Notes under the pieces: model-generated
Databases searched by the model: none
The model's input: only the letters and a program-made list of their open reading frames with translations
What the model was told of the DNA's origin: nothing
Source of the DNA: Phyllobacteriaceae bacterium
GTDB lineage: Bacteria; Pseudomonadota; Alphaproteobacteria; Rhizobiales; Devosiaceae
Direction of reading: 5' to 3'
NCBI GenBank assembly: GCA_012799265.1
Contig: JAAZLP010000205.1
Span: forward strand, 1 to 5,149
DNA length: 5,149 bases
Made by a program: the position numbers and the translations under genes
Shown here: piece by piece, positions 4,202 to 5,149 of the stretch
How positions within the stretch are numbered: the stretch's first letter is position 1
Layout of the letters: each line of letters opens with the position of its first letter

Positions 4202-5149
4202 GTGTTCCAGAAAGTCCTCATCGCCAATCGCGGCGAAATCGCCCTGCGCATCCTGCGGGCGTGCAAGGAGCTCGGCATCCAGACCGTGGCGGTCCACTCG
4301 ACCGCTGACGCAAATGCCATGCATGTACGCCTTGCCGACGAGAGCGTCTGCATTGGCCCCAACGCGGCCAAGGACAGCTATCTGAACATCCCGTCGATTC
4401 TGGCCGCCTGCGAGATCACGGGCGCTGACGCCGTTCACCCCGGCTACGGCTTCCTTTCGGAAAACGCCCGCTTCGCCAAGATTCTTGAAGAGCACAAGGT
4501 GACCTTTATCGGTCCCTCGGCGCACCATATCGAGATCATGGGCGACAAGATCACGGCCAAAAAGACCGCCGTCGAGCTTGGCATTCCCGTGGTCCCGGGT
4601 TCTGCCGGTGCCGTCGAGACCGAGGAAGACGCGCTCAAGACCGCGCGCGAAATCGGCTATCCGGTGCTGATCAAGGCGACCGCTGGTGGCGGTGGCCGCG
4701 GCATGAAGGTCGCCAAGACCGAAGCCGACCTGCTCGAAGCCTGGTCGACTGCACGCACCGAAGCCAAGGCCGCCTTCGGCAATGACTCGGTCTATATGGA
4801 AAAGTATCTCGGCAAGCCGCGCCACATCGAGGTTCAGATCCTCGGCGACGGTCAGGGCAATGCCGTGCATCTGGGTGTGCGCGACTGCTCGCTGCAGCGT
4901 CGCCACCAGAAGGTCTGGGAAGAGGCCGGTGGCCCCACCATCAAGCCGGAAGAGCGCGACCACATTGGCGAAATCTGCGCCAATGCCATGCGCAAGCTGA
5001 AATATTCCGGTGCCGGCACGATCGAGTTCCTCTACGAGAACGGCGAGTTCTATTTCATCGAAATGAACACGCGTTTGCAGGTGGAGCACCCGGTTACCGA
5101 AGCAATCACCGGCATCGATCTTGTTCACGAGCAGATCCGTGTCGCGGCA
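4202..5149 (+). CDS. accC: Biotin carboxylase subunit of acetyl-CoA carboxylase (3' truncated by the window)
   Basis: This ATP-grasp enzyme carboxylates the biotin of BCCP using bicarbonate and ATP. The visible 316 residues are about 70 percent of the usual length near 448; the C-terminal part lies beyond the window. The N-terminal pre-ATP-grasp domain opens FQKVLIANRGEIALRILRA and includes HPGYGFLSENARFA (79-92). The ATP-grasp domain has MGDKITAK (113-120) with Lys116, LIKATAGGGGRGM (156-168) with Lys158 and the glycine-rich loop, EKYL (200-203), RRHQK (233-237) with Lys237, Glu275, and FIEMNTRLQVEHPVTE (285-300) with Glu287 and Arg291. These equal the catalytic residues of the Escherichia coli enzyme, shifted by one position after the first lysine. 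The start is GTG at 4202: AAGGAG (4189-4194) overlaps the accB stop codon and lies 7 bases upstream, and this start gives the family N-terminus. An unusual EEAGGPTI (240-247) replaces the familiar EEAPAP/EEAPSP segment. Confidence 0.97.
   Translation, partial: MFQKVLIANRGEIALRILRACKELGIQTVAVHSTADANAMHVRLADESVCIGPNAAKDSYLNIPSILAACEITGADAVHPGYGFLSENARFAKILEEHKVTFIGPSAHHIEIMGDKITAKKTAVELGIPVVPGSAGAVETEEDALKTAREIGYPVLIKATAGGGGRGMKVAKTEADLLEAWSTARTEAKAAFGNDSVYMEKYLGKPRHIEVQILGDGQGNAVHLGVRDCSLQRRHQKVWEEAGGPTIKPEERDHIGEICANAMRKLKYSGAGTIEFLYENGEFYFIEMNTRLQVEHPVTEAITGIDLVHEQIRVAA

Noticed and set aside
3992..5128. Minus-strand open frame of 378 codons opposite accB and accC
   Set aside because: It lies antisense to two genes with complete, recognisable catalytic motifs. 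Its translation shows no known domain, and long antisense frames are common in GC-rich DNA because of codon bias.

Overview
The window looks like a piece of an alphaproteobacterial chromosome, most likely order Hyphomicrobiales and perhaps a Devosia-like genus. The reasons are the high GC content, the Shine-Dalgarno sites in front of every complete gene, the block dsbA-like / aroQ / accB / accC that I remember from this order, and a receiver-like protein with a GPDRRR motif that I associate with the same group. The genus is a guess from composition and gene order; no rRNA or other marker is present.

Layout: (1) Bases 1-209 hold the 3' end of a plus-strand gene, probably ribonuclease E (rne). 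It is followed by a strong hairpin terminator (217-241) that can probably serve both strands. (2) Two minus-strand genes come next: a degenerate receiver-domain protein (261-845) and a class I/II PLP-dependent aminotransferase (931-2097). (3) A divergent intergenic region of 146 bases (2098-2243) carries an imperfect palindrome and presumably promoters in both directions. (4) A plus-strand run follows: an exported, ScsC/Com1-type DsbA thioredoxin (2244-3113), type II 3-dehydroquinate dehydratase aroQ (3220-3657), the biotin carboxyl carrier protein accB (3690-4190), and biotin carboxylase accC (4202 to the window edge, cut at residue 316).

Functionally, accB and accC encode the carrier and the ATP-dependent biotin carboxylase of acetyl-CoA carboxylase, which makes malonyl-CoA for fatty-acid synthesis. 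They are spaced as a tight translational pair. aroQ serves the shikimate pathway and probably shares their transcript. The thiol-disulfide protein upstream acts outside the cytoplasm and is linked to them mainly by position. Two hairpins sit right in front of the Shine-Dalgarno sites of aroQ (3182-3206) and accB (3659-3674).

Most of the window is core metabolism. I see no mobile element, CRISPR array, tRNA or rRNA, and no new multi-gene system. The points most worth a second look are the receiver protein that has lost its phosphorylation residues, the C-terminal cysteine pair and helical N-terminal domain of the DsbA-like protein, and the leader hairpins of aroQ and accB.
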